A DNA stretch of 64,000 nt from Rhizobium sp. R635 (GCF_002211285.1 NZ_LOKX01000020.1:1-64000), one strand, 5' to 3'. Shown: positions 25,090 through 34,384, counted from the stretch's first letter. The notes: generated by a model not told the origin, from the letters alone. Numbers and translations: made by a program.

Positions 25090-25104
25090 GTCTCAAAAAG
25101 AGAC
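25090..25104. promoter_or_regulatory. Candidate HxlR operator
   Basis: GTCTC-AAAAA-GAGAC is an inverted repeat 28 bp upstream of the QorB-like gene and 80 bp upstream of the HxlR gene, in their shared promoter region. It is short; support comes from position only. Confidence 0.4.
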
Positions 25105-25183
25105 TAACACTAGAATAGGAATTGACTTCGCGGTGTAAAGGAGGCAGTTTTTCGGCTGCAAGTTACCAAAAGGGAACCAGCAG

Positions 25184-25600
25184 ATGAGCGGCGAGGTCCT
25201 CAGCCTCAAGAACAGGATGCCGGGAATGCGGCGCGAAATCGATCTCGCCGGCCTCGATTTTTCCAACTGCCCGGTCCGGGACATGATGCAGCATATCGGC
25301 GGCAAATGGTCGACGCTGCTGCTCGAGGTGCTGGCGGCGCAGCCTTGCCGGTTCGGCGAGTTGCGGCGCCTGCTCCCCGATATCTCGCAGCGCATGCTGA
25401 CGCAGACGCTGCGCGACCTGCAGAGGGACGGTTATGTCAACCGCGAAGTGTTCCCGACCAAGCCGCCGAGCGTCGAATATTCGATGACCGATCTCGGCCG
25501 CTCGCTCTACCAGCCGCTGTCGCAGCTTCTGAACTGGGCGGAGATGAATCACGAAGCGGTGCGTGACGCCCGCCTGCGCTTCGATTCCGACAACAGTTAG
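25184..25600 (+). CDS. HxlR family transcriptional regulator
   Basis: This 138-residue MarR-fold regulator carries the HxlR motif [61 protein letters not shown], with a cysteine (C28) at the start as in redox-sensing members such as YodB and YtfH. It diverges from the QorB-like quinone reductase and probably represses it until quinones or other electrophiles modify the cysteine. The end overlaps the convergent MFS gene by 4 bp. Confidence 0.9.
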   Translation: MSGEVLSLKNRMPGMRREIDLAGLDFSNCPVRDMMQHIGGKWSTLLLEVLAAQPCRFGELRRLLPDISQRMLTQTLRDLQRDGYVNREVFPTKPPSVEYSMTDLGRSLYQPLSQLLNWAEMNHEAVRDARLRFDSDNS

Positions 25601-26814
25601 AGTGGCTTTCTGCCGCGCCCTTCCGTCAGGAACAGCAGGAAGGCGAGCGCCGGGAAGGCGAAGCCGATCCAGGCGGTCATCGTCCAGCCGCCGGTGGCAT
25701 AGGCCCAGCCGCCGAGCGCCGAGCCGAGCGCGCCGCCGGCAAAGAAGGTGGCCATGAAGAGACCGTTCAGCCGGCTGCGGTGTTCCGGGTTCAAGCCATA
25801 GATGGCACGCTGGCCGCAGACGAGATTGGTCGTGACGCCGAAATCGAGCGCGATCGCGGCCACGGTCAGAAGGATCAGGGCGGTGAGCGAGCCGTCGCTT
25901 GCGAAATGGCTGATCAGGAAGGAGGCCATGCCGAGCAGCATGGCGATGGTCGAGGCGATCTTGGTCATGCCGCGATCGGCAAGCCGGCCGGCAATGGGCG
26001 AGGCGATGGCGCCGGCAGCACCCGCAAGCGCGAAGAGGGCGATGCCGTTCTGCGTCAGGCCGAAGGCCGGGCTTGCGAGCAGCAGCGGCGTCGTCGTCCA
26101 GAACAGGCTGAAGGCGCCGAACATGCCGGCCTGGTAGAGCGCCCGGCGCTGCAGCACGCGCGAGGTCAGCGCCAGATGCGCCATCGAGGCGAGCAGTTCG
26201 CCATAACCGAGCTTCGTCTTCGGCAGGCGGACCGGCAGGTTGGCGCGCAGGACGGCGGCGAGCACGAGCATCAGCGCCGCCGTGACGTAATAGACCATGT
26301 GCCAGGACGAGGCTTCGGCGACGAAGCTTGCGAAGGGCCGCGCCAGCATGATGCCGCAGAGCAGGCCGCTCATGACATTGCCGACGACCTGGCCGCGTTT
26401 GGCATCCGGCGCCATGTTGGCGGCGAAGGGCACGAGCACCTGAACGGCGACCGACGATAGGCCGATGCAGAGCGAGGCGGTGAGGAAGGCGGCCGGTGTC
26501 GAAGACAGTGCGGCGCCGATCAGCGCGACGGCCGAGACTGAAATCAGCAGCAGCACGAGACGGCGGTTTTCCGTGAGGTCGCCGAGCGGCACGATCAGCA
26601 GCAGGCCGAGGCCGTAGCCGATCTGCGTCAGCGTCACGATCAGGCCGGTGGCGGCAGGGGAAAAGCCGAGTTCGGCACTGATCGGGCCGGCAAGAGGCTG
26701 GCCGTAATAGAGATTGGCGGCCACCAGCCCGCAGGCGGCGGCGAAAAGGAAGGTGAGCCAGGGAGATAACGCTCTTGGAATGGCCTTGTCAGTCGCGGCG
26801 GCTGAAATGCTCAT
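25597..26814 (-). CDS. MFS transporter
   Basis: The 405-residue protein has twelve hydrophobic segments and MFS motif A-like loops ([13 protein letters not shown], about residues 78-90; [10 protein letters not shown] in the second half). The N-terminal [45 protein letters not shown] is typical of the NreB/YnfM-like DHA1 group of efflux carriers. A TetR gene lies just upstream on the same strand (77 bp), which suggests regulated drug or solute efflux. Substrate unknown. Confidence 0.88.
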   Translation of the reverse strand: MSISAAATDKAIPRALSPWLTFLFAAACGLVAANLYYGQPLAGPISAELGFSPAATGLIVTLTQIGYGLGLLLIVPLGDLTENRRLVLLLISVSAVALIGAALSSTPAAFLTASLCIGLSSVAVQVLVPFAANMAPDAKRGQVVGNVMSGLLCGIMLARPFASFVAEASSWHMVYYVTAALMLVLAAVLRANLPVRLPKTKLGYGELLASMAHLALTSRVLQRRALYQAGMFGAFSLFWTTTPLLLASPAFGLTQNGIALFALAGAAGAIASPIAGRLADRGMTKIASTIAMLLGMASFLISHFASDGSLTALILLTVAAIALDFGVTTNLVCGQRAIYGLNPEHRSRLNGLFMATFFAGGALGSALGGWAYATGGWTMTAWIGFAFPALAFLLFLTEGRGRKPL

Positions 26815-26891
26815 CGGAAACTCCGGTATTCAAAGATTGGGAGGAATGATTTCAAATCGTATTGCTGCCGGCCACCCGTTTCCCGAGGGCG

Positions 26892-27515
26892 TCACGTCAC
26901 CAGCTTCATCGCGGCTTCGGCTGCGGCGGCCATTTCCTCGCCGCTGCGCCCCGTCTTGCCGATGACGCGCATGCCCTTGGTCAGGCAGAGAAGCGCAAGT
27001 GCGGCAGCCGCGCTGTCGATATCGGCGGAAATCGAGCCGTCGGACTGGCCGAGGCGGATCAGGTCGGCGAGCAGCGTCTCATCGGTCATGAAGGCGGTGG
27101 CGACGCGTTCGGCCGCCTCGCTGTCGAAGAGGGCGAGATCGCCGGCGCTGCCGACGACGAGGCAGCCCTGCCTGCCGGTCTCACCGTGGGAGGAGGCGGC
27201 GAAGAAGGAGACGAGTGCTGCGAGCTTGTCGCGGCCGGTTTCGGCGCGGGCGAGTTCGGTATCGAGCAGGCCACGGCGCACGGCGCGGTAGCGGTCGAAG
27301 GCGGCGAGGAAGATACCGCGCTTATCCCCGAAGGCCTTGTAGACGCTGCCGGAGGCAAGGCCCATGGCTTCGGTGAGTTCGCTGATCGAGGCGGCATGAT
27401 AGCCGCGCTCGGAAAAGACGCGAAGGGCGGCGTCGAGCGCCGCCTCCACGTCGAATTCGCGTGGGCGGCCGCGTCCGCGAGGGCTTGCGTCGGTTGAAGG
27501 GGGCGCAATGATCAT
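26892..27515 (-). CDS. TetR family transcriptional regulator
   Basis: The 207-residue regulator has the TetR HTH at about residues 18-64 (GRPREFDVEAALDAALRVFSERGYHAASISELTEAMGLASGSVYKAFGDKRGIF). An all-helical ligand domain follows, with the conserved CLVVGSAGDL segment. It precedes the MFS transporter on the same strand and likely controls it. A candidate operator, GGAAA-N6-TTTCC, lies at 27528-27543, immediately before the start. Confidence 0.9.
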   Translation of the reverse strand: MIIAPPSTDASPRGRGRPREFDVEAALDAALRVFSERGYHAASISELTEAMGLASGSVYKAFGDKRGIFLAAFDRYRAVRRGLLDTELARAETGRDKLAALVSFFAASSHGETGRQGCLVVGSAGDLALFDSEAAERVATAFMTDETLLADLIRLGQSDGSISADIDSAAAALALLCLTKGMRVIGKTGRSGEEMAAAAEAAMKLVT

Positions 27516-27527
27516 GTCGCAGAATTA

Positions 27528-27543
27528 GGAAATGTTCGTTTCC
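27528..27543. promoter_or_regulatory. Candidate TetR operator
   Basis: GGAAATGTTCGTTTCC is an imperfect 16-bp palindrome (12 of 16 positions symmetric) 13 bp upstream of the TetR gene. It would allow autorepression and joint control of the MFS gene. Confidence 0.5.
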
Positions 27544-27574
27544 AAATCAAGCGAAATTTCTGCGATGCAGCAAA

Positions 27575-28492
27575 TCAGAGCGTGAGAACCCAGTTTTGGC
27601 CGTTCGCCTCGGGGCCGAACATCTTATGTCTCTCCTCGGAGACAAGACGGAAGCCAGCCTTGAGGTAGATGGCGCGGGCAGTCTCCAGCATGTCGTTGGT
27701 CCAGAGCGAAAGCTCGCGATAGCCCTTCTGCCGGGCGAAACGGATGCATTCGTCGACCAGCAGCTTGCCGAGGCCGAGACCGCGGGCTGCCTTGTCGACA
27801 TAGAGCAGGCGCAGCTTGGCGATGCCGTCGCCGCCATTGGTGACGAGGATCGAGCCGACATTGACGCCGCCGCGTTCGGCGATCCAGCAATATTCGAGCG
27901 CCGGATCGAAATTGGCGAGGAACTTTCCGGCGACCTCGGCGACCAGCGCCTCGAAGCGCAGGTCCCAGCCATATTCCTCGGTATAGAAGCGGCTCTGGCT
28001 CTGGACGATCCAGCCGATATCGCCGGCGCGGTGGGCGCGGATGATGGCGGGCGCCGGTTTTGCCGTGGGATCGAGCAGGGCGCGGATCGTGCTCATGGCA
28101 CGTACCGCCGCCTCCGGCTCACCGATCGCGAGCGTGTCGAAACGAGCGGCGATCTGCGCATTGGCGCGCCGGCCGAGTTCCTCGAATTGTTTTCGTCCCC
28201 GGTCGGTGACAGCGATGACCTGGCTGCGCAGATCGGCCGGATCGGGACTGGTTTCGATCAGCTCCTCGGCGCGGAAACGTTTGAGGATGCGGCTGAGATA
28301 GGCCGGATCGAGATGCAGGTCGCGGGCAAGTGCCGTGGCGCTGACGCCGTCATGCGAGCCGATCTCGAAAAGGATGCGGGCATCGGTCAGCGTATAGGGG
28401 GAGTCGAGATAGGCCTTGTTCAAGAGGCCGAGGAAATTCGTGTAGAAGCGGTTGAAATCGCGGGCGGTTTCGATGAGGGCGATGTCGGACAT
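27575..28492 (-). CDS. MarR regulator fused to a GNAT acetyltransferase
   Basis: This 305-residue protein has a MarR winged helix in residues 1-140 (LDSPYTLTDARILFEIGSHDGVSATALARDLHLDPAYLSRILKRFRAEELI). A GNAT domain occupies ~155-305, with acetyl-CoA motif LLYVDKAARGLGLGKLLVDECIRFARQKG and the final ARAIYLKAGFRLVSEERH. The fusion recurs in bacteria. ATG at 28492 with GGAG 8-11 bp upstream is preferred over the in-frame TTG at 28504. A perfect 25-bp palindrome at 28694-28718 is the likely operator but is 200 bp away, with a repeat between. Confidence 0.9.
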   Translation of the reverse strand: MSDIALIETARDFNRFYTNFLGLLNKAYLDSPYTLTDARILFEIGSHDGVSATALARDLHLDPAYLSRILKRFRAEELIETSPDPADLRSQVIAVTDRGRKQFEELGRRANAQIAARFDTLAIGEPEAAVRAMSTIRALLDPTAKPAPAIIRAHRAGDIGWIVQSQSRFYTEEYGWDLRFEALVAEVAGKFLANFDPALEYCWIAERGGVNVGSILVTNGGDGIAKLRLLYVDKAARGLGLGKLLVDECIRFARQKGYRELSLWTNDMLETARAIYLKAGFRLVSEERHKMFGPEANGQNWVLTL

Positions 28493-28547
28493 GATGATCT
28501 CCAAAGGGAGATCTCGCTAGGTTGGTGACAAGGCCCGCCAACTCCTC

Positions 28548-28632
28548 TTTCGTCATGCTCGGGCTTGTCCCGAGCATCTGCCTTCGGTCGATAGGGCAGC
28601 AGATCCTCGGCACAAGGCCGAGGATGACGTCG
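28548..28632. repeat. Intergenic double-hairpin repeat in the MarR-GNAT leader
   Basis: GCTCGGG-CTTGT-CCCGAGC (28557-28575) and CCTCGG-CACAAGG-CCGAGG (28605-28623) lie in opposite orientation within CGTCATGCTCGGGCTTG...GAGGATGACG. This is the common alphaproteobacterial CGTCAT...GATGACG mosaic unit. It sits between the MarR-GNAT start and its putative operator. Confidence 0.65.
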
Positions 28633-28693
28633 AGCAAGGATGAGGCTTGCCGACAAGCCGACAAAGATCTCCTGATAGAGACCTTTCTCATGT

Positions 28694-28718
28694 ATTTAGT
28701 TGACTGAGTCAACTAAAT
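28694..28718. promoter_or_regulatory. MarR-type operator, perfect 25-bp palindrome
   Basis: ATTTAGTTGACT is followed by a single G and then its exact complement AGTCAACTAAAT. AGTTGACT with a one-base centre is the shape of MarR-family binding sites. It lies 2 bp beyond the stop of the racemase gene and about 200 bp upstream of MarR-GNAT. TTGACT within it could also be a -35 element. Confidence 0.75.
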
Positions 28719-28720
28719 TG

Positions 28721-29440
28721 TCAGGCAGCTTCCTCTTCCGCGTCTTCCTCCGCGCCAAGGGCGAATTCCACCGCGGCCCGGGCATGGATCGTCGTGGTGT
28801 CGAAGCCCGGCAGCGGCAGGCGGTTGGGGTCGAGGATCAGGCAGATCTCGGTGCAGCCGAGGATGATGCTGTCGGCGCCGTGCTCCATGGCGCGGTCGAT
28901 GATGTCGATCAGCTTTTCGCGCGAGCTGTCGTGCACCCTGCCGGCGCAGAGCTCGTTGAAGATGATGTCGTGCACGGTGGTGCGGTCGGTGGCGTCGGGC
29001 ACCATGATGTCGATGCCATGGCCCTTCATGCGGTCGGCGTAAAAGCCGTGCTCCATCGTGTAGCGGGTGGCAAGCAGCAGCGGCCGCTTGCGGCCGGCTG
29101 CATGCAGCGATTTCGCCGTCTCGTCAATGATGTGGATCAGCGGTACGGAAATCTTCGCCGCGACCTCATCGGCGATCAGGTGCATGGTGTTGGTGCAGAT
29201 GAGGACGCAGCCGGCACCGGCGATCTGCAGGCGCAAGGCCACGTCGGCGAGACGGCGGGCGGCGCCATCCCAGTCGCCGGCCTTCTGAAGAGCGACGATC
29301 TCCTCGAAATTGACCGAATGCAGGATGAGCTCGGCCGAGGCGAGGCCGCCCTTGCGGGCGCGCACCATCTCGTTGACCAGGCGGTAATAGACCGCCGAAC
29401 TTTCGAAACTCATGCCGCCGATCAGGCCGATCGTTTCCAT
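28721..29440 (-). CDS. Aspartate/glutamate racemase family protein
   Basis: The 239-residue protein is a cofactor-independent amino acid racemase. The two catalytic cysteines are in VLICTNTMH (about residue 84) and IILGCTEICLIL (about residue 195). METIGLIGGMSFESSAVYYRLVNE is the family opening and sets the start at 29440. It resembles the YgeA/RacX broad-spectrum group. The Lrp-type regulator is divergent, a frequent pairing for amino acid enzymes. The product of the reaction is not known. Confidence 0.9.
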   Translation of the reverse strand: METIGLIGGMSFESSAVYYRLVNEMVRARKGGLASAELILHSVNFEEIVALQKAGDWDGAARRLADVALRLQIAGAGCVLICTNTMHLIADEVAAKISVPLIHIIDETAKSLHAAGRKRPLLLATRYTMEHGFYADRMKGHGIDIMVPDATDRTTVHDIIFNELCAGRVHDSSREKLIDIIDRAMEHGADSIILGCTEICLILDPNRLPLPGFDTTTIHARAAVEFALGAEEDAEEEAA

Positions 29441-29594
29441 CTCTTCATGCTCCCATGTTTCAACTCTCGAAAATGATGCCGCAATGCCGGCGCGGTGTGT
29501 TTGCGTTGTTTGTCCTTTGGGTGATGTATGTGCTATGAATTTGCGCAGTTTGATGAAATCGCGCAAATGCAGCGCGCATGCTGGGCTTCACACG

Positions 29595-30059
29595 ATGCTT
29601 GATGATCGCGATAGACGGATTCTCGACACGCTGCAAAGGGATGCGGGCATCTCCGTGACCGATCTTGCCGAGCGCGTGGCGCTTTCCGTCTCGGCCTGCT
29701 CGCGGCGCATCCAGCGGCTGGAGGAGAGCGGCCATATCGCCCGGCGCATCGTCGTGCTCGACCGCGAGAGGATGGGCGTGCCGACGACGGTCTTCGCGCT
29801 GGTCAAGACGGCGCATCATTCCGACGAATGGACGGAGAGCTTCCGCAGGATCATCGCCGACATTCCCGAGATCGTCGAGGCGCACCGGCTGACCGGCAAC
29901 CACGATTACATCCTGAAGATCGTCCTGCCGCGCGTCGAGCATTACGACGTGATCTACAAGCAGATCGTGCGCAAGCTGGAGCTCTTCGACGTCTCGGCGT
30001 CGATCTCCATGGAAGAATTGAAGCATGGAATGGCGATACCCGTGGGTTACGCCAGGTGA
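29595..30059 (+). CDS. Lrp/AsnC family transcriptional regulator
   Basis: The 154-residue regulator has an AsnC-type HTH (residues 4-60: LDDRDRRILDTLQRDAGISVTDLAERVALSVSACSRRIQRLEESGHI). A RAM ligand-binding domain follows (about 65-150), with HRLTGNHDYILKIVL. The start at MLDDRD is typical; longer in-frame starts add low-complexity sequence. It diverges from the racemase gene across 154 bp and probably regulates it in response to an amino acid. Confidence 0.92.
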   Translation: MLDDRDRRILDTLQRDAGISVTDLAERVALSVSACSRRIQRLEESGHIARRIVVLDRERMGVPTTVFALVKTAHHSDEWTESFRRIIADIPEIVEAHRLTGNHDYILKIVLPRVEHYDVIYKQIVRKLELFDVSASISMEELKHGMAIPVGYAR

Positions 30060-30231
30060 AGAGTGCCACGCCGGAAAAACAAGGTTGGATTGCGGGAAAG
30101 CCGATCGTCCTCAGCGCCATCGACAGCGATTAATTTATCTCGATACGGAACGTTTTTCGATATATTATGTTCACCTTTGGTTCAGGAGGAGGGGAGGATA
30201 TTCCTCCTCTTGGAGGAAGAGGAGAACAGTC

Positions 30232-30741
30232 ATGAGAAAGCTGAGCGTCGTCGCGTTATGCTTGATCATGGGTGCCCCCGGCATCACGCCGGCTCAGGCG
30301 TTTCCGGCGATCAACCCACCCAGGATCGAAGCGCAGCAGCAGATAGAGCATGTGCAATGGCGTGGCCGAGGCGGCCACTGGGGTGGCGGCTATTACCGAG
30401 GCGGATATCACGGCCATCATCACAATGGATCTGGCTGGGGCTGGGCTCTCGGCGGTCTGGCCGTCGGCACCATCATCGGCGGCGCGCTGGCGCAGCCCTA
30501 TTACGGCTCGTATTACGGTTCACCCTACGGCTATTACGGCTCGCCCTACCGCTACTATGGCTCGCCGTATCGCTATTATGGCGGATATTATGGCCGGCCC
30601 TATCGGGCCTATGCATCGTCTGCCTATTATGGAAGAAGCCACGAAAGCTGGTGCTATGCCCGCTACCGCTCGTACCGGGCCTACGACAATACCTTCCAGC
30701 CCTATCATGGCCCCCGCCGCCAGTGCGTCGGTCCCTATTGA
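30232..30741 (+). CDS. BA14K family secreted protein
   Basis: This 169-residue protein has a signal peptide (residues 1-23, ending PAQA) and a Gly/His/Tyr-rich linker. A single hydrophobic segment lies at about 67-84 (GWALGGLAVGTIIGGALA), followed by tandem YYGSPYR-type repeats (about 87-120). It ends with the BA14K signature W-C-x2-R-Y-R-S-Y-x8-Y-x4-G-x-R-x2-C (ESWCYARYRSYRAY...GPRRQC). BA14K is a Brucella immunoreactive, lectin-like protein common in Rhizobiales envelopes. GGAGAACAG before the ATG sets the start. Confidence 0.88.
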   Translation: MRKLSVVALCLIMGAPGITPAQAFPAINPPRIEAQQQIEHVQWRGRGGHWGGGYYRGGYHGHHHNGSGWGWALGGLAVGTIIGGALAQPYYGSYYGSPYGYYGSPYRYYGSPYRYYGGYYGRPYRAYASSAYYGRSHESWCYARYRSYRAYDNTFQPYHGPRRQCVGPY

Positions 30742-30918
30742 TCGGCACTGACGTATCCGCGCTGTGAACTGGTTCCAGGCCGCCCAACGTCTTGCACGCC
30801 GTTGGACGGCCGTTTTCGGCTGCGATCGGCGCAGGGGAGGCATGCCGAAACAGCGGTTGCAACCTTCGCGGCGAAGGCCAAATTGGCTTTTGGCAAAATG
30901 GCGCAGAAGGGGCAGGTC

Positions 30919-32184
30919 ATGAGCGATCATCATGTCGTCGTTGTCGGCGGCGGTTTCGGCGGGCTGCAGCTCGTCAACGGGTTGAAGGGCGCAGGCGTGA
31001 GGATCACGCTCGTCGACCGGCGCAATCATCATCTCTTCCAGCCGCTGCTCTATCAGGTGGCGACGACCATTCTTTCCACCTCGGAAATCGCCTGGCCGAT
31101 CCGTCGCCTCTATGCCGACCGGCCCGACGTGACCGTGCTGCTCGGCGAGGTCGCTGATGTCGACAGCGGCGCGAAGACGGTCTCGTTACGCAACGGCATG
31201 ACTCTGGGGTACGACACGCTGGTGCTGGCGACCGGGGCGACGCATGCCTATTTCGGCCATGACGAATGGGAGCCGGTGGCGCCCGGCCTGAAGACGCTGG
31301 AGGATGCGACGACGATCCGCCGGCGCGTGCTCCTTGCCTTCGAGAAGGCGGAGATGGAGGCCGATCCCGCTGTGCGCGACGCGCTGCTCACCTTCACCAT
31401 CGTCGGCGCCGGGCCGACCGGTGTCGAGCTTGCCGGCATCATCGCCGAGCTCGCGCATTTCACCTTGCCGAAGGAGTTCCGCAACATCGATACGCGCAAG
31501 ACCCGCGTCGTGCTGGTCGAGGCCGGCCCGCGCGTGCTGCCGACCTTCGCCGAGGAGCTTTCGGCCTATGCGCAACAGGCGCTGGAGAAACTCGGCGTCG
31601 AGGTGCTTCTCGGCAAGCCGGTGACGGAGTGCGGCGCTGACGGCGTCAGGATCGGCGAGACCTTCATCCCGAGCCGCACCATCGTCTGGGCGGCCGGCGT
31701 CACCGCTTCGCCGGCCGCCCGCTGGCTTGACGTGCCGGCCGACAGGGCAGGGCGCGTGGTCGTCGAAAAGGATCTGAGCGCGCCCGGCCTGCCGGATGTC
31801 TTCGTCGTCGGCGACACCGCCTCGGTCCTGCGCGAGGATGGCAAGCCGGTGCCGGGCATCGCGCCCGCCGCCAAGCAGCAGGGCGGCTACGTCGCCAAGG
31901 TCATCCGCGCGCGCCTCTCGGGCAAACCGGCGCCCGCGCCTTTCCGCTACCGACACCAGGGCAGTCTCGCAACGATCGGCCAGAGTGCGGCGATCATCGA
32001 TTTCGGCCGGATCAAACTCAAGGGCTGGATCGCCTGGTGGATCTGGGGCATTGCCCATATCTACTTCCTGATCGGCACCCGCTCGCGCTTCTCCGTCGCC
32101 TGGAGCTGGCTGTGGATCTACTTGAGCGGCCAGCACAGCGCCCGGCTGATCACGCAGCGAGAGACGATGCGGGAGGAGGGGTAG
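30919..32184 (+). CDS. ndh: Type II NADH dehydrogenase (NDH-2)
   Basis: The 421-residue flavoprotein oxidises NADH and passes electrons to quinone without pumping protons. The FAD site is HHVVVVGGGFGGLQLVNGL (residues 4-22), the NADH site TIVGAGPTGVELAGIIAELAHF, and the quinone-proximal motif APAAKQQGGYVAKVI. The C-terminal amphipathic/hydrophobic part (WWIWGIAHIYFLIG) anchors it to the membrane. The start is ATG 30919 (GGGGCAGG upstream); ATG 30898 is a possible alternative. Confidence 0.92.
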   Translation: MSDHHVVVVGGGFGGLQLVNGLKGAGVRITLVDRRNHHLFQPLLYQVATTILSTSEIAWPIRRLYADRPDVTVLLGEVADVDSGAKTVSLRNGMTLGYDTLVLATGATHAYFGHDEWEPVAPGLKTLEDATTIRRRVLLAFEKAEMEADPAVRDALLTFTIVGAGPTGVELAGIIAELAHFTLPKEFRNIDTRKTRVVLVEAGPRVLPTFAEELSAYAQQALEKLGVEVLLGKPVTECGADGVRIGETFIPSRTIVWAAGVTASPAARWLDVPADRAGRVVVEKDLSAPGLPDVFVVGDTASVLREDGKPVPGIAPAAKQQGGYVAKVIRARLSGKPAPAPFRYRHQGSLATIGQSAAIIDFGRIKLKGWIAWWIWGIAHIYFLIGTRSRFSVAWSWLWIYLSGQHSARLITQRETMREEG

Positions 32185-32394
32185 GGTGCGTCTTGGGGCA
32201 GATCGCGGATAGTGGGAGAGGGGGGTGCCTCACGGCACGTCGTCACCGGAAACCAACCCGGCGCCACGCCGCGAAAGCGACACACCCAATCTTGACACAT
32301 CTCCCCACACGCCCTTAGCATCCCGCCCGCGTCTCCCCGCCACCGGGGCCGCATCCAGCCGTAACAACGGACAGAGGTTCCAATGCGCCGAGTC

Positions 32395-32431
32395 ACTTCT
32401 CACGAAAATCACATCCGAATTTCTGAGAAGT
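32395..32431. promoter_or_regulatory. Inverted repeat in the leader of the Tet(M)-like gene
   Basis: ACTTCTCA (32395-32402) is repeated inverted as TGAGAAGT (32424-32431), ten bases before the ATG. If transcribed it would fold over the ribosome-binding region, which lacks a clear Shine-Dalgarno, so it may hold translation or be an operator. Confidence 0.5.
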
Positions 32432-32440
32432 TGGTGGTTC

Positions 32441-34384
32441 ATGCGCACTTTGAATCTGGGCATCCTCGCCCATGTGGATGCAGGCAAGACTAGCCTTACC
32501 GAAAGACTGCTTTTCAACGCCGGCGTCATCGACAAGCTCGGCAGCGTCGATACCGGCAATACACAGACGGACAATCTCGAACTCGAGCGGCAGCGCGGCA
32601 TTACGATCAGGGCCGCGGTCGTGTCGTTTGCGATCGGCGACAGGATCGTCAATCTGATCGACACGCCCGGCCATCCGGATTTCATCGCCGAGGTCGAGCG
32701 GGTGTTGGGATTGCTGGATGCGGCGGTCGTCGTCGTTTCGGCGGTCGAGGGCGTGCAGGTGCAGACGCGCGTGCTGGTGCGGGCGCTGCGGCGGCTCGGC
32801 GTTCCCTTCGTCTTCTTTGTCAACAAGGTCGATCGCCCCGGCGCTCGCTATCAGGAGGTACTGGAGGCGCTTGCCGCGCAGCTTTCGGTCCGCCCGGTCG
32901 CCATGTCTTCGGTCATCGATGCCGGCAGCAAGCTTGCCCGGGTGGAGGCGTTCGCTCCGGGAGACGAGCCGCTCTTTTCGGCGCTCTGCGAGGCGCTCGG
33001 CGAAAAAGACGAGGCGCTGCTCGATGATTATGTGCTCGCTCCCGACCGGCTGACCGGGGAAAGGCTCGGGCGCGCTCTGGCCGATCAGGTGGCGCGGGGC
33101 CTCGTGCATCCCGTCTTCGCGGGTGCTGCGATGACAGGCGCCGGCATATCAGCCCTGGCATCGGCCATTGCGACGATATTGCCCGAGCGGCGTCCCGATC
33201 CGGATGGTCCGGTCGCCGGCAAGATCTTCAAGATCGAGCGCGGCTGGGGCGGGGAAAAACTCTGCTATCTCTCCCTGACCTCGGGCACTGTGCGGCTCCG
33301 GCAATATCTGGACCTACCGAAAGGCCCGGAACGGGTAACCGCGATCCATGTCTTCGAGGCCGGCTGGGTCCATGGCGCCGAGAGCCTCCGCGCCGGGCAG
33401 ATCGCGCGTGTCAGCGGTCTCTCCGGCGCGCGGATCGGCGATGCGGTGGGCGGCGGTCCCGTTGGCCCGCAGGCTCACTTCGCGCCGCCGACGCTCGAAA
33501 CCCGCGTTCTTGCCCGCCGCCCTTCCGAGAAGGCTACGCTCTGGCTGGCGCTGAACCAGATGGCCGAACAGGACCCGTTGATCAATCTGCGGCGGAACGA
33601 GGAGACGGACGAAGTGTTCGTCTCGCTCTATGGCGAGGTGCAGAAGGAGGTGATCCAATCGACGCTACTGACGGATTTCGGCCTTGAAGCCGGGTTCGAG
33701 GAAAGCACGGTCATTCTGATGGAGAGGCCTCTGGGAATCGGGGCCGGCCTGCAGATCCTCTTCAAGGAGCCCAATCCTTTTCTCGCTACCATCGGCCTGC
33801 GCGTCGAGCCGCGTCCGCCCGGGGCGGGCAACAGCTTTGCGCTCGAGGTGGATGTCGGCCAGATGCCGGTCGCCTTCTACCGGGCGGTCGAGGAAACCGT
33901 GTTCGACACACTGAAGCAAGGTATTTCGGGCTGGCAGGTCATCGACTGCCACGTGGCGATGACGGCCGCCCGGCACAGTTCGCCCGCAAGCAGCGCCGCC
34001 GATTTCCGCCAGCTGACGCCCTGGGTGCTGGCAACGGCGCTATCGGCGGCGCAAACCGTGCTCTGCGAGCCGGTCGACCGCTTCCATCTCGAGGCGCCGG
34101 CGGAGAGCTTGAGCGGCGTGCTCACCTTGCTTGCGAAATCGGCCGCGACGACGTCTGGTTCGGTGATCGCCGATGGCGTCGCCCGGCTGGAAGGCACCAT
34201 GGCGTCTCAGATGGTGCGGAACGTCCAGCAGCAATTGCCGGGGCTGACGAGCGGGGCGGGGACGATGGAAACCGCTTTCGATCACTATGCCCCGGCGGCC
34301 GGTCCGCAGCGCGTGCGTCGGCGCTCGGGGCCTGATCCGTTCAACGGGGCGGAATATCTGCTGCGGTTGCGGGGGAGTGTGTAG
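32441..34384 (+). CDS. Tet(M)/OtrA-like ribosomal protection GTPase
   Basis: This 647-residue translation factor GTPase is close in length to Tet(M) (639). G1 is AHVDAGKTS (residues 10-18), switch I LERQRGITIRAA, G3 DTPGHPDF and G4 NKVD. EF-G-like domains III-V end in a Tet-type tail. Such proteins displace tetracycline from the ribosome. Members in environmental alphaproteobacteria are often named by homology only, so real resistance is not proven. It stands alone, with no mobile element beside it. The ATG 32441 is placed at the conserved start MRTLNLGILAHVDAG. Confidence 0.88.
   Translation: MRTLNLGILAHVDAGKTSLTERLLFNAGVIDKLGSVDTGNTQTDNLELERQRGITIRAAVVSFAIGDRIVNLIDTPGHPDFIAEVERVLGLLDAAVVVVSAVEGVQVQTRVLVRALRRLGVPFVFFVNKVDRPGARYQEVLEALAAQLSVRPVAMSSVIDAGSKLARVEAFAPGDEPLFSALCEALGEKDEALLDDYVLAPDRLTGERLGRALADQVARGLVHPVFAGAAMTGAGISALASAIATILPERRPDPDGPVAGKIFKIERGWGGEKLCYLSLTSGTVRLRQYLDLPKGPERVTAIHVFEAGWVHGAESLRAGQIARVSGLSGARIGDAVGGGPVGPQAHFAPPTLETRVLARRPSEKATLWLALNQMAEQDPLINLRRNEETDEVFVSLYGEVQKEVIQSTLLTDFGLEAGFEESTVILMERPLGIGAGLQILFKEPNPFLATIGLRVEPRPPGAGNSFALEVDVGQMPVAFYRAVEETVFDTLKQGISGWQVIDCHVAMTAARHSSPASSAADFRQLTPWVLATALSAAQTVLCEPVDRFHLEAPAESLSGVLTLLAKSAATTSGSVIADGVARLEGTMASQMVRNVQQQLPGLTSGAGTMETAFDHYAPAAGPQRVRRRSGPDPFNGAEYLLRLRGSV

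Noticed and set aside
30540..30620. Short direct repeats that could suggest a CRISPR or tandem array
   Set aside because: They are coding repeats (YYGSPYR) inside the BA14K-family protein; spacers are neither unique nor of constant length.
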